Shown in pieces: positions 16,271-24,123 of a DNA stretch of 28,303 nt. The stretch lies in assembly GCA_023435925.1 (NCBI GenBank), contig JAEZLF010000048.1, forward strand, positions 1-28,303. Reading direction: 5' to 3'. Position 1 is the first letter of the stretch, and each line of letters opens with the position of its first letter. A program made the position numbers and the translations under genes. The notes beneath the pieces are model-generated. The model saw nothing but the letters and a program-made list of their open reading frames with translations. It ran no database searches and was not told the DNA's origin. This DNA is from Bacillota bacterium. Lineage in GTDB: Bacteria > Bacillota > Clostridia > Acetivibrionales > DTU013.

Positions 16271-18649
16271 ATGAAAGAAATACGCTTGAAACTGCCGGAA
16301 GCTGATACATCATTACCGGAAGTATTGATGTGCGGCAAGAATAGAAATGGTGACGAAGTGGGCGCAAACCGCAGGTACTTCACAAAGAATGGGGCACCAT
16401 GGTTTCCGATTACAGGAGAGTTTCATTATACACGGTTTCCATGTGAATACTGGAAAGAAGCATTGCAGAAAATCAAAGCCGGCGGAATCGATACGGTTTC
16501 GACCTATGTATTCTGGATTCATCATGAAGAATTAGAAGGTCAGTTCAAGTGGAATGGCCGCTATGATCTGAAACACTTTATCACACTTTGCGGAGAGATT
16601 GGCCTGAAGGTCATACTCCGGATTGGTCCCTGGAATCACGGTGAAGTCAGGAATGGCGGCTACCCTGATTGGCTGTATAAAAGAACAAAAGCCCCCGGAA
16701 CTAACGATCCTGAATATTTTAAGTATAGCCGGTTGCTTTACGCTGAAATATATGCTCAGGTAAAAACGCTGATGTATAAAGATAATGGCCCGATTGTCGG
16801 CATCCAGATCGATAATGAATATGGGCATTGCCATGGTTTGAGTGGTGACGAAGGCCGTCAGCACATGATGGCTCTGAAAAGGATGGCTGTTGAAACAGGT
16901 TTTGACGTTCCCTTCTATACCGCAACAGGCTGGGGCGGAGCCATTGTAGTCGAAGGTGAGTTCCTGCCGGTCATGGCAGCATATGTAGAAGGATCCTGGG
17001 AACAGCATATTGATAAAGCTCTCCCGAACATTAACTTCGTATTTACTTCTGTCCGGGATGATATGTCTGTAGGCTCAGATCTGGCACCAACACAATTCCA
17101 TGAAGCCAGCTATGATATTTATGGTTATCCTTTTGCCACCTGTGAGCTAGGCGGCGGTATGCAGAGCAGCTACCAGCGCCGGCCGATTATCACAGCAGAT
17201 GACACGGAGGCAATGGCCTTTGTGAAACTGGGGTCAGGTGCAGTCATGCTCGGATACTATATGTATCAGGGTGGAACAAACCCTGTCGGAGAGTTAACAA
17301 CGCTTCAGGAAACCCGGGCAACCGGTTTTCCGAATGACCTTCCCAAACTGTCCTACGATTACCAGGCGCCGCTAAGTGAATATGGCCAAAGCAATCCTTC
17401 CTATCACGCTCTTCGTCGACTGCACCTGTTTGCAAGGAGCCAGGAAGCCGTTTTAGCTCAGTCTTTATCCTACATTCCGCATGACAAGGAAATACGCCCC
17501 AATGACCCATCTACGCTGCGATGTGCAGTACGTTACCTGGGTAATACAGGCTTCCTGTTTATCAACACCTATCAGCATAATGTTTCAATGGAGCCGCAGG
17601 AGAACCTGCATTTTACTGTCGAGGCGGAAGGAGAGGTCATTGCATTTCCGGAAGTAAGTCTCAATGCCGGACAGTGGAGAGTGCTTCCGTTTAATCAGCA
17701 GATGAACTGCATCATACTTAAGTGTGCGACGGTACAGCCTTTGACCAGCCTGGCATATCAGCGAAGTAATTATTATTTCTACTATGGTGAGTCAGGTCAG
17801 CATATTGAGTATCATTTCGATCCCAGTACAGTCAAAAAAGTTATTTCCGGTAGTACAGTAACAAATGATGCATCGAAGCTGGTGATCCGTCAGGAGTTCG
17901 GGGACGGGAACAGTGTCCTTGAGCCAATCATTCTCGAAAATATTTACGGAGACCATATTCACATCATTACACTGACCAGGCAGCAAGCCTCCTGCTTCAA
18001 TCTGTACGAATTAAATGGCAAAACCTATGCCGTGATTTCGGATATGGATCTTTTCGTTGATGATCAGCAGCTTCAAGGTGATACTGAGCAACAACTTAAG
18101 GATGTAAGAGACCAGCATCCTCAGGGCGTTAAAAACCAGCAGCTTCAGGGTATATCCACCGGAAAGACAGAAGCAGCTGTCCTTGCGTTTCCCCCATTAC
18201 CTGATGACCAGATCATTCATAAGTATGCCGTTCATGAAAAAAACAGCATCTTCAGTCTATATCTGCTGAACTGGACGGCAGCAGAACCAAAGGTAATAAT
18301 AGTACCCAAGGGGATGTCAGCCGAGGGGCATATGCAATACCGTATTTCAGCTGACTGTGATTTCATGAATGGGTGCAGTGACGTCTTCCTGTATCTTGAC
18401 TTCGAAGGTGATGTTGCAGAAATTACCCGGGATGGTGAGCTGATGGCCGATTATTTTCATACCGGTCTGACCTGGCGGATCGGCTTAAAACGCTTTGCGA
18501 AGCAGTTGAGTTCCGGTGAATGGATTCTGGATATCAGTCCAATGCATAAAGACGCGTATGTCTATTTGGATAAATGGCCTGAGATGCTTGACGGAAAAGC
18601 ATTAGGACTCGTTCGGTATTCTGTAGTCCCCGAATATCGGGCATTCTGA
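16271..18649 (+). CDS. GH35-family beta-galactosidase-type glycoside hydrolase
   Basis: A 792-residue enzyme without a signal peptide, so probably cytoplasmic. It would hydrolyse terminal beta-galactosides (family activity; exact substrate unknown). The TIM-barrel part opens with RRYFTKNGAPWFPITGEFHY, followed by the GH35 patterns FPCEYWKEALQKIKAGGIDT and RIGPWNHGEVRNGGYPDWL. The acid/base Glu lies in GPIVGIQIDNEYG (about E183) and the nucleophile Glu in FATCELGGGMQ (about E292). C-terminal beta-rich domains follow. A glutamine-rich octapeptide repeat (about residues 596-627) interrupts one of them. I chose the ATG at 16271 because AGGGG is 7 nt upstream; the ATG at 16265 nearly touches it. 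It stands alone, with no transporter next to it on the same strand. Confidence 0.92.
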   Translation: MKEIRLKLPEADTSLPEVLMCGKNRNGDEVGANRRYFTKNGAPWFPITGEFHYTRFPCEYWKEALQKIKAGGIDTVSTYVFWIHHEELEGQFKWNGRYDLKHFITLCGEIGLKVILRIGPWNHGEVRNGGYPDWLYKRTKAPGTNDPEYFKYSRLLYAEIYAQVKTLMYKDNGPIVGIQIDNEYGHCHGLSGDEGRQHMMALKRMAVETGFDVPFYTATGWGGAIVVEGEFLPVMAAYVEGSWEQHIDKALPNINFVFTSVRDDMSVGSDLAPTQFHEASYDIYGYPFATCELGGGMQSSYQRRPIITADDTEAMAFVKLGSGAVMLGYYMYQGGTNPVGELTTLQETRATGFPNDLPKLSYDYQAPLSEYGQSNPSYHALRRLHLFARSQEAVLAQSLSYIPHDKEIRPNDPSTLRCAVRYLGNTGFLFINTYQHNVSMEPQENLHFTVEAEGEVIAFPEVSLNAGQWRVLPFNQQMNCIILKCATVQPLTSLAYQRSNYYFYYGESGQHIEYHFDPSTVKKVISGSTVTNDASKLVIRQEFGDGNSVLEPIILENIYGDHIHIITLTRQQASCFNLYELNGKTYAVISDMDLFVDDQQLQGDTEQQLKDVRDQHPQGVKNQQLQGISTGKTEAAVLAFPPLPDDQIIHKYAVHEKNSIFSLYLLNWTAAEPKVIIVPKGMSAEGHMQYRISADCDFMNGCSDVFLYLDFEGDVAEITRDGELMADYFHTGLTWRIGLKRFAKQLSSGEWILDISPMHKDAYVYLDKWPEMLDGKALGLVRYSVVPEYRAF
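18056..18151 (+). repeat. Four 24-bp tandem units coding octapeptides within the GH35 gene
   Basis: Units at 18056-18079, 18080-18103, 18104-18127 and 18128-18151 encode VDDQQLQG, DTEQQLKD, VRDQHPQG and VKNQQLQG. They have diverged from one another but keep the same frame and a QQLQG-like core. They read as an in-frame expansion in a surface loop of a beta domain. Confidence 0.85.
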
Positions 18650-19060
18650 TATTCGGAAACAGAAGAATTTTCAAAGCTGCCAAATTGCGAAGTTATTTTG
18701 ATGAAAATAAAAAGTTACTTGTAGCGCCGACATTTACTGAATATCTGGAAATACTGTACCGAGAATGAATTCAAAAAGAAATGTGAGCTTAACATCTCAT
18801 TTGTTTTTGTACAATAAAGTGAGCACTTTGCCCACCTATTCTCAAAATCTCCTTGTTATACTGGTGTTGTCATGCGTTTTGCAATTTTGCGCTTGATTAG
18901 GATAATGACTTTTAACGGCAGTCCCCGCCGTTGGAAAAGGGAACATATCTAAACATATCTTAATAGACGTGGGCGGCGTGCTGTTGGCATTACCGGAACC
19001 GTGGCTGTTGGAGAGGACTATATGATGCAGTAGAAAAGATTACATTTAGGAGGAAAGCAC
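18650..19060. other. Gene-free stretch between GH35 and LRR lipoprotein genes
   Basis: No supported gene in 411 bp. At the GH35 stop there is a 9-bp inverted repeat (CCGAATATC at 18630-18638 with GATATTCGG at 18648-18656), but no T-run follows, so it is at best a weak terminator. A small hairpin AACGGC/GCCGTT lies at 18914-18932, followed by a tandem ACATATCTA-like decamer repeat (about 18942-18961). The GC-rich part from 18965 to 19020 looks as if it was once coding, in several frames, but I recognise nothing in it. Confidence 0.4.
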
Positions 19061-20236
19061 ATGAAACGTGTTTTATCAGTCTTATTACTTATTTCACTAG
19101 TGGCTTCATTTGCAGCGTGTTCGCAGCAGGCCGGACCATCAGAAACACCGGCGTCCACGCAGGCGGATGTGCAGAATACTGTTGTCGTGACGTTTGCCGA
19201 TCCTATACTGGAGGCGATGGTGCGCGCTGCGATGAACAAGCCGGAGGGTGACATTACACTTGCCGAGGCAGAGGCGGTAACAGAACTGAAGCTCAGCATA
19301 GAATGGCAGCAGGAGCCTGCCCCGAACACGCAGATACAGAACATATCGGGCTTGGAGAATTTTAAGAATCTCGAGGTTCTAGAGCTGCATTTCCATGCAA
19401 TCACAGACATATCGCCTCTTGCCGGGCTAAAAAGACTCACCAGTCTATCCCTGGGCGGAAACCCTGTAGCCGATATAGCACCGATTGCAGGGCTTACTAG
19501 CCTTGGCTCTCTGACACTTTTCAACTGCAAGGCACAGGACTATACTCCGCTTGCAAATCTGACCGGCCTGGGTATGTTACTCATGGAACATTCAACCATC
19601 AACGATGTCAGTTCGCTCTCCGGCTTAACGGAGCTGTGGTGGTTAGGACTCGCTAACACGCAGGTTAGCGACGTGTCTCCGCTTTCGACTCTAATCAATC
19701 TAAAGAAGCTGCAGCTAGCAGGTTGCCCTGTCGCCGACTATTCGCCCCTTGCACCGATCTATGCAAACCTCGAAGAAAAGGACTTCTCCATTGTAGCATC
19801 ATTGAGAGAACTTGGGTTTTCCACGATAAATAACGCTCCGCAAGTGGAGAGTTATAAGACAGAGGAAATATTCGTTTGGGTCAATCGTGCAGAGTGGGGT
19901 GAGATGGAAAATAAAGACGAAGAGAATATGGTCTTGCTGTGCAGGAGCTATGGGACAAAAAGTGAGATCACGGTCATCTATTACCCCGACGAAAAGCGAT
20001 TCCTTGTTTTAAGTCACCCACACGACTTCCGATACACCTTTGACGTCAAAGACGAAAAGATGTACCTGGAATACGGTGAGGAAAGAGCCAGTGCCTTTAT
20101 AAAGAAAGAGTATAATGAAGTAGATCCATATCTCCTGCTGACACCAATCAAGGATTTTGACCGCCTTATGACGGATACCTTCGGAGTTTCTGCCAGCACA
20201 TTGTTTACCCTGCCACGGGAAACGGAGGCGGTGTAA
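19061..20236 (+). CDS. Leucine-rich repeat lipoprotein (internalin-like repeats)
   Basis: A 391-residue predicted surface lipoprotein. The signal peptide ends in SFAAC with acylated Cys20. Between about residues 98 and 232 there are about six 22-residue leucine-rich repeats of the internalin/SDS22 type, for example LEVLELHFHAITDISPLAGL and LTSLSLGGNPVADIAPIAGL. The N-terminal part (EAMVRAAMNKPEGDITLAEA) is the cap often found before such repeats. The last 150 residues are not recognised. AGGAGG precedes the ATG. The role is probably protein or glycan binding at the cell surface, with no partner evident. Immediately after the stop, in the same frame, comes an IS transposase remnant, so the C-terminus may have been trimmed or rewritten by that insertion (inference). 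Confidence 0.87.
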   Translation: MKRVLSVLLLISLVASFAACSQQAGPSETPASTQADVQNTVVVTFADPILEAMVRAAMNKPEGDITLAEAEAVTELKLSIEWQQEPAPNTQIQNISGLENFKNLEVLELHFHAITDISPLAGLKRLTSLSLGGNPVADIAPIAGLTSLGSLTLFNCKAQDYTPLANLTGLGMLLMEHSTINDVSSLSGLTELWWLGLANTQVSDVSPLSTLINLKKLQLAGCPVADYSPLAPIYANLEEKDFSIVASLRELGFSTINNAPQVESYKTEEIFVWVNRAEWGEMENKDEENMVLLCRSYGTKSEITVIYYPDEKRFLVLSHPHDFRYTFDVKDEKMYLEYGEERASAFIKKEYNEVDPYLLLTPIKDFDRLMTDTFGVSASTLFTLPRETEAV

Positions 20237-20610
20237 TTTAAAACCGTCAGCTTCGGACCCGGAACCAAATATGTCCCGGTTAGAATGTATGGAAGTATAA
20301 AGCAAAAGCTCAATCCAATACCCGACAACATTCCTCTTAACCCTTTCAACCATACACTTAACCGGAAGGATCACGCAAAAACAAAAGTTATCCTTCGCAT
20401 TAAGAAAGATATCCACAAGCTGAAGGAACGAATGTGTCTTTCAGAACACCCCTTCGGGACGGTGAAATGGTATCACGGGGCACACTACCTATTATGCTAG
20501 GGAAAGGAAAAGGCCACAGCTGAGATTGGCCTTAGTTTCCTTGCCTACAATATGAAAAGGGCAATCAATTGGTGGGAACAAAGAAATTAATCGAGGCAAT
20601 ACAGAGATAA
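20237..20610 (+). pseudogene. 3' remnant of an IS1182-type transposase gene
   Basis: Read from just after the LRR gene stop, this frame gives a transposase C-terminal region: a Lys-rich segment, then LKERMCLSEHPFGTVKWYHG and AHYLLC, an in-frame TAG at 20498-20500, then GKEKATAEIGLSFLAYNMKR and AIN. After a 1-nt shift near 20570 the frame continues as VGTKKLIEAIQR and stops at 20608-20610. EHPFGTVKW and FLAYNMKRAIN are typical of the C-terminal end of IS1182-family DDE transposases. The catalytic N-terminal two thirds are missing, so it is a dead remnant. It lies next to tRNA-Ser genes, a common landing zone. The family call is from memory of motifs and is fairly firm. Confidence 0.8.
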
Positions 20611-20675
20611 AAACGGGGGATGCCCTTTTTTTAAAAAAGCCCGCAAACGCACAAAAAAATTACTGTAAAAATGCT

Positions 20676-20702
20676 AAAAACCCTTGCGGCGCAAGGGTTT
20701 TT
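20676..20702 (-). terminator. Strong intrinsic terminator after the tRNA-Ser genes
   Basis: A perfect 12-bp stem (AAAAACCCTTGC with GCAAGGGTTTTT, 3-nt loop). On the minus strand it ends in a T-run just beyond the tRNA-Ser(GCU) 3' end. As the arms carry A and T tails it can work in both directions, shielding the tRNA genes from the transposase remnant side. Confidence 0.88.
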
Positions 20703-20712
20703 AGACAAATTG

Positions 20713-20804
20713 TGGCGGAGAAGCAGGGATTCGAACCCTGGCTAGAGTTGCCCCTACTAACGGTTTAGCAAACCGTCCCCTTCGACCTGCTTGGGTACTT
20801 CTCC
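20713..20804 (-). tRNA. tRNA-Ser (anticodon GCU)
   Basis: A 92-nt class II tRNA including encoded CCA. Acceptor stem GGAGAAG pairs with CTTCTCC; the anticodon arm is ACGGTTTGCTAAACCGT with GCT at complement of 20767-20769. There is a long variable arm (AGTAGGGGCAACTCTAGC) and a T arm CAGGGTTCGAATCCCTG. Long variable arm and GCU anticodon identify serine, reading AGC/AGU. It lies in tandem with a second tRNA-Ser and downstream of serS on the same strand. Confidence 0.97.
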
Positions 20805-20846
20805 AAGTTTAGAAGTTATCATTGGAAGAACCAATCAATATTCTAA

Positions 20847-20937
20847 TGGCGGAGAGAGTGAGATTCGAACTCACGGTAGCCTCACGACTACGCCGGTTTT
20901 CAAGACCGGTGCCTTAAACCAACTCGACCATCTCTCC
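20847..20937 (-). tRNA. tRNA-Ser (anticodon UGA)
   Basis: A 91-nt class II tRNA with encoded CCA. Acceptor stem GGAGAGA pairs with TCTCTCC; the anticodon arm CCGGTCTTGAAAACCGG carries TGA at complement of 20900-20902. There is a long variable arm and a T arm GTGAGTTCGAATCTCAC. It reads UCA and other UCN codons. A small ATTGG/CCAAT hairpin lies in the 42-bp spacer to the next tRNA. Confidence 0.97.
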
Positions 20938-21166
20938 ATATCTTAATCGAGCAACGTAGTTTATTCTACTATATGACGTGTTTTTTGTCAACACCTTGAA
21001 CATGTAATAATAAAGGTAATATCCCAATTAATTACATAATACTTGCTACTTGTAGATTCTTACATCCATACAGCAGACTGCATAATAGTCTTCTTTGTGA
21101 CATTTAATCAGAAGACGCTAACCTTTACAGGCCAGCGCCTACTGATACCACCCCTGTAAAAACTGC

Positions 21167-22447
21167 TCAGCTTTGAGGTCTGATAACCTCTAATCCGCCC
21201 ATATACTTTCTCAAGGCTTCCGGTACGATGACCGAACCGTCTTCCTGCTGATAAGTCTCAAGAATACATGCTGTCGTTCTTCCCAATGCAACACCTGAGC
21301 CGTTCAGTGTATGCACAAGTTCCAGCTTCTCCTTTGGTCCCCTTCTGAACTTAATGTCTGCTCTTCTTGCCTGAAAGGTTTCAAAATTACTGCAGGAAGA
21401 GATTTCTACATACCTATTATAGCTTGGCATCCAGACCTCAAGGTCATATGTCATGGCTGATGAAAAACCAAGGTCGCCTATACACAGCTTGACCACCCTG
21501 TAGGGAAGCCCTAGAAGCTGCAAGACTTCTTCTGCATCATTGGTGAGCTTATCAAGCTCTTCATATGAATTTTCCGGCAAAGTAAACTTGACCAATTCTA
21601 CTTTATTGAACTGGTGTTGTCTGATAAGTCCTCTGGTATCTCGTCCCGCTGAACCGGCTTCCGCACGGAAGCAAGCAGAATATGCAGTATGCAGAATAGG
21701 AAGATCATTAACATCCAATATCTGCCCTCTGTACATATTTGTCACTGGAACCTCTGCTGTGGGTATCAGAAAGTACTCCGTGTTTGCCACTTTGAAAGCA
21801 TCTTCTTCAAACTTGGGGAGTTGGCCGGTTCCTACCATACTATTCCTATGAACCATGAAAGGAGGAAATACTTCGGTGTATCCATGCTTTTCCGTATGTA
21901 GATCCAGCATGAAATTCATCAAAGCGCGTTCTAATTTGGCTCCGGCGCCTTTATAAAATGTAAAGCGAGCACCGGTAACCTTGGCACCTGCTTCAAAGTC
22001 TAAAATACCAAGACCCTCACCAATATCCCAATGTGCTTTCGGTTCAAAATTAAAGCTGGCCGGTGTGCCCCACTTTCTCATTTCCTGATTATCCTGATCA
22101 CTGTCACCTAACGGTACACTTTCATTGGGCACATTCGGAATAGTGAGTACAAGTGCGTCAATCTGCTCATCAACTTCTCTCAGTTGCTGATCAAGTTCCT
22201 TTATTTCATTTGAAAGATTTTTCATTTCCTCCATAAGAGGACCTACATCTTTGCCTTCCTTTTTATACTGGGGAATCAGCTTGGAATCGCTATTCTGTTT
22301 ACCCTTCATCTGCTCGGTTTGTGAAATCAACTCTCTTCTTTTTGCATCCAGAGACATAAAGCCATCTATATCAAATTTGCCTTTACTCTTTAATAATGCT
22401 CTCTGAAGTACTTCAGGATTACTGCGCAGTAATTTAATATCAAGCAT
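21167..22447 (-). CDS. serS: Seryl-tRNA synthetase
   Basis: A 426-residue class II aminoacyl-tRNA synthetase that charges tRNA-Ser in the cytoplasm. The N-terminal long coiled-coil arm (about residues 28-105, rich in Lys/Glu/Leu) grips the long variable arm of tRNA-Ser. Class II motif 2 is seen as CFRAEAGSAGRDTRGLIRQH and motif 3 in NGSGVALGRTTACILE. Length equals that of the usual bacterial enzyme. I chose the ATG at 22447, with AGGGAG 8 nt upstream, giving MLDIKLLRSNPEVL; the GTG at 22456 overlaps this site. Two tRNA-Ser genes follow downstream on the same strand, a tidy functional grouping. Only about 33 nt of leader fit between the predicted promoter and the start, so no T-box leader is present. 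Confidence 0.98.
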   Translation of the reverse strand: MLDIKLLRSNPEVLQRALLKSKGKFDIDGFMSLDAKRRELISQTEQMKGKQNSDSKLIPQYKKEGKDVGPLMEEMKNLSNEIKELDQQLREVDEQIDALVLTIPNVPNESVPLGDSDQDNQEMRKWGTPASFNFEPKAHWDIGEGLGILDFEAGAKVTGARFTFYKGAGAKLERALMNFMLDLHTEKHGYTEVFPPFMVHRNSMVGTGQLPKFEEDAFKVANTEYFLIPTAEVPVTNMYRGQILDVNDLPILHTAYSACFRAEAGSAGRDTRGLIRQHQFNKVELVKFTLPENSYEELDKLTNDAEEVLQLLGLPYRVVKLCIGDLGFSSAMTYDLEVWMPSYNRYVEISSCSNFETFQARRADIKFRRGPKEKLELVHTLNGSGVALGRTTACILETYQQEDGSVIVPEALRKYMGGLEVIRPQS

Positions 22448-22487
22448 ATATTCCACTCCCTAAAATTATTTTCCCTTTGGTAAAACC

Positions 22488-22517
22488 ATTATAATACAAT
22501 CACATTGACAATATCAA
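22488..22517 (-). promoter_or_regulatory. Predicted serS promoter
   Basis: On the minus strand TTGATA (22512-22517) and TATAAT (22488-22493) are separated by 18 bp, a good vegetative promoter. Transcription would start near 22481, leaving a short leader before serS. Confidence 0.6.
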
Positions 22518-22670
22518 GGCTTCTAGCTTTTTATCACCTTTTGTCACCTTTCTTTACAACTTTACACTCACGACATATTTTCGCCTTTTCTTCTCGCCAT
22601 GTCTGTGACTTTTACCTCTTATCTTTTGCTTCTACCCTCTCACCATATACCTGCCTTTTACCATTTTCCC

Positions 22671-23402
22671 CTATTTCTTTTCTCTTTCAATGAATCTCTT
22701 TGCACTTTTTAAGTATTTACTATCAGGAAACTTTTCAACCAAGATATTCATATGCTCCAAAGCTGCAACACTGTTACCGGATTTTTTCTCCGAGTAAGCC
22801 AAATAGTATAAGCATTTATCAGAAAAGGATTCAACCGGTGCATATTCAAAGGATTTTAATAGTTTATCCGTTGATTCTGCATATTTTCCCTTATTATATA
22901 GAGAAAAGCCCTCTTCGAACAATATTTTCCCGGCTTCAGCATTAGCCTTTTTTACTAACATATGATAGCTTTCCAATGCCTCACCATCTAAATCAGAAAC
23001 AGCTACCTCTTTAAGTAAACCTGCACTTTCTACAATATTTCCGCTTAAATATACAGTAAGAGCCTTCGAAAAACCCGCAGCGGCTGATCTTTTCTTTTTA
23101 AAATTAGTATCTGCTTCCTCGAGTTCCCTTTTTACCGACTCTATTTCATCAGCCAATTTTGTATTTTCTTCTTCAAGTTTTTTTATTTCTCCATTCAACT
23201 TTTCGTTCATTTCCTGAGCACTAGAGAAATTTTGTTGATACTTATTCTTCTCTGACTCTTCCGTATGTATTTGATCTTTGTAATCATCCAAGTTTTTGTT
23301 TAGCTTTATCTGACTGTATGCTGTAAATAAAAGAACGATAAAAGCGCTTGTAAACAGTACAACAGCATAAACCCATATTTTTGTTTTATTATTCTCTTTC
23401 AT
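22671..23402 (-). CDS. Membrane-anchored coiled-coil protein with TPR-like C-terminus
   Basis: A 243-residue protein. A short basic N-terminus is followed by one membrane helix (about 10-32), then a long Glu/Lys-rich coiled coil (about 38-110), then helical repeats of the tetratricopeptide/YbgF type (EEGFSLYNKGKYAESTDKLL and CLYYLAYSEKKSGNSVAALE). The C-terminal part probably faces outside or the periplasm-like space. I chose ATG 23402, with GAGG 7 nt upstream; a GTG at 23420 overlaps the preceding stop. It is coupled to the DUF4446 gene upstream (15 bp between that stop and this start). TPR repeats in this setting suggest an envelope scaffold, but no function is established here. Confidence 0.8.
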   Translation of the reverse strand: MKENNKTKIWVYAVVLFTSAFIVLLFTAYSQIKLNKNLDDYKDQIHTEESEKNKYQQNFSSAQEMNEKLNGEIKKLEEENTKLADEIESVKRELEEADTNFKKKRSAAAGFSKALTVYLSGNIVESAGLLKEVAVSDLDGEALESYHMLVKKANAEAGKILFEEGFSLYNKGKYAESTDKLLKSFEYAPVESFSDKCLYYLAYSEKKSGNSVAALEHMNILVEKFPDSKYLKSAKRFIEREKK

Positions 23403-23416
23403 TTCTGACCTCAACT

Positions 23417-23935
23417 TCACTCAATATACTTACTAGACACATGTGCTTTTTTCGCCGAATCAATTGCCTTCATTTCTTCAGCTGATAATGCATATTTAGA
23501 CTTACTGCCCGCAATCGGTTTTGCATAGGTTGAAGAGCTGTCTCTTGAATATAAACTGCTAATTACAACTCCATCATCATTATTGTTAAGTAGAGCAATG
23601 GAAAAACTCAGATCACTGCCTACATTATCAAAGGCATTATATCGAACAACACCAACCTTCTGTACACAATAATACATATTTCTTTCGACTGCATTAATCT
23701 GGTATTCTATGTCCTTGTTTTTTTCTATTACACCATTCACTTTGTCAATACAATTATCAAGGATTTCCTCGATATTTGCTCCACTTAATCCATTCATGAA
23801 TTTATAATACTTATTTTTTAACTTCTTAATTTTTTTCCTATTTGAAATATTCATGACAAAAAGTATGACGATTAAAAGGAAATTTGCACCTATCAAAATA
23901 ATCCATTCGAGAGAAATATTCAACAACTCATCCAT
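23417..23935 (-). CDS. DUF4446 family membrane protein
   Basis: A 172-residue protein with one N-terminal membrane helix (about 10-30), a basic/coiled region (KKIKKLKNKYYKFMNG), then the conserved DUF4446 core VGVVRYNAFDNVGSDLSFSI followed by ALLNNNDDGVVISSLYSR. The family is of unknown function and is repeatedly found next to parB in Clostridia, as here (family knowledge plus context). The ATG has AAGGAG 8 nt upstream. It is separated from parB by a parS-containing gap of 188 bp. Confidence 0.9.
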   Translation of the reverse strand: MDELLNISLEWIILIGANFLLIVILFVMNISNRKKIKKLKNKYYKFMNGLSGANIEEILDNCIDKVNGVIEKNKDIEYQINAVERNMYYCVQKVGVVRYNAFDNVGSDLSFSIALLNNNDDGVVISSLYSRDSSSTYAKPIAGSKSKYALSAEEMKAIDSAKKAHVSSKYIE

Positions 23936-23995
23936 CTTTGTTCTCCTTCATCACTTTCAAAAAATATCTATTATCTTATGCATTCTCAAAATTTC

Positions 23996-24023
23996 AAAAA
24001 ATGTTTCACGTGAAACATTTTTT
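23996..24023. promoter_or_regulatory. parS site downstream of parB
   Basis: Contains the exact 16-bp parS palindrome TGTTTCACGTGAAACA at 24002-24017. The dyad is extended by A6 and T6 on either side to a perfect 28-bp palindrome. ParB binds such sites and spreads from them during chromosome segregation. The flanking T-run could also let it act as a transcript end for parB. Confidence 0.93.
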
Positions 24024-24123
24024 GATTAAATTATAGTCTATTCGCTTCTTAGGCTCTATTTTGCGTTTAAACTGATTTTAGCCTCTTTTAATGATATGTT
24101 ATTACCACATCTCCAAATAGGCC

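Noticed and set aside
16532..17008. 158-residue antisense open frame in the GH35 gene
   Set aside because: It lies opposite the catalytic GH35 core and shows low-complexity composition with no family pattern.
18056..18151. Short regular repeats as a possible CRISPR array
   Set aside because: The units are adjacent with no spacers, keep the reading frame and encode similar octapeptides, so they are coding repeats. No CRISPR-like array was seen anywhere in the window.
18630..18656. Inverted repeat over the GH35 stop codon as a terminator
   Set aside because: The stem is AT-rich and the following bases are not a T-run, so I do not list it as a terminator.
20611..20675. Terminal inverted repeat of the IS element
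   Set aside because: The region is A/T-run rich, but the left end of the element is lost, so no inverted partner can be matched.
22448..22670. Possible T-box leader for serS
   Set aside because: The predicted promoter leaves only about 33 nt of leader, and there is no T-box core sequence or antiterminator/terminator pair.
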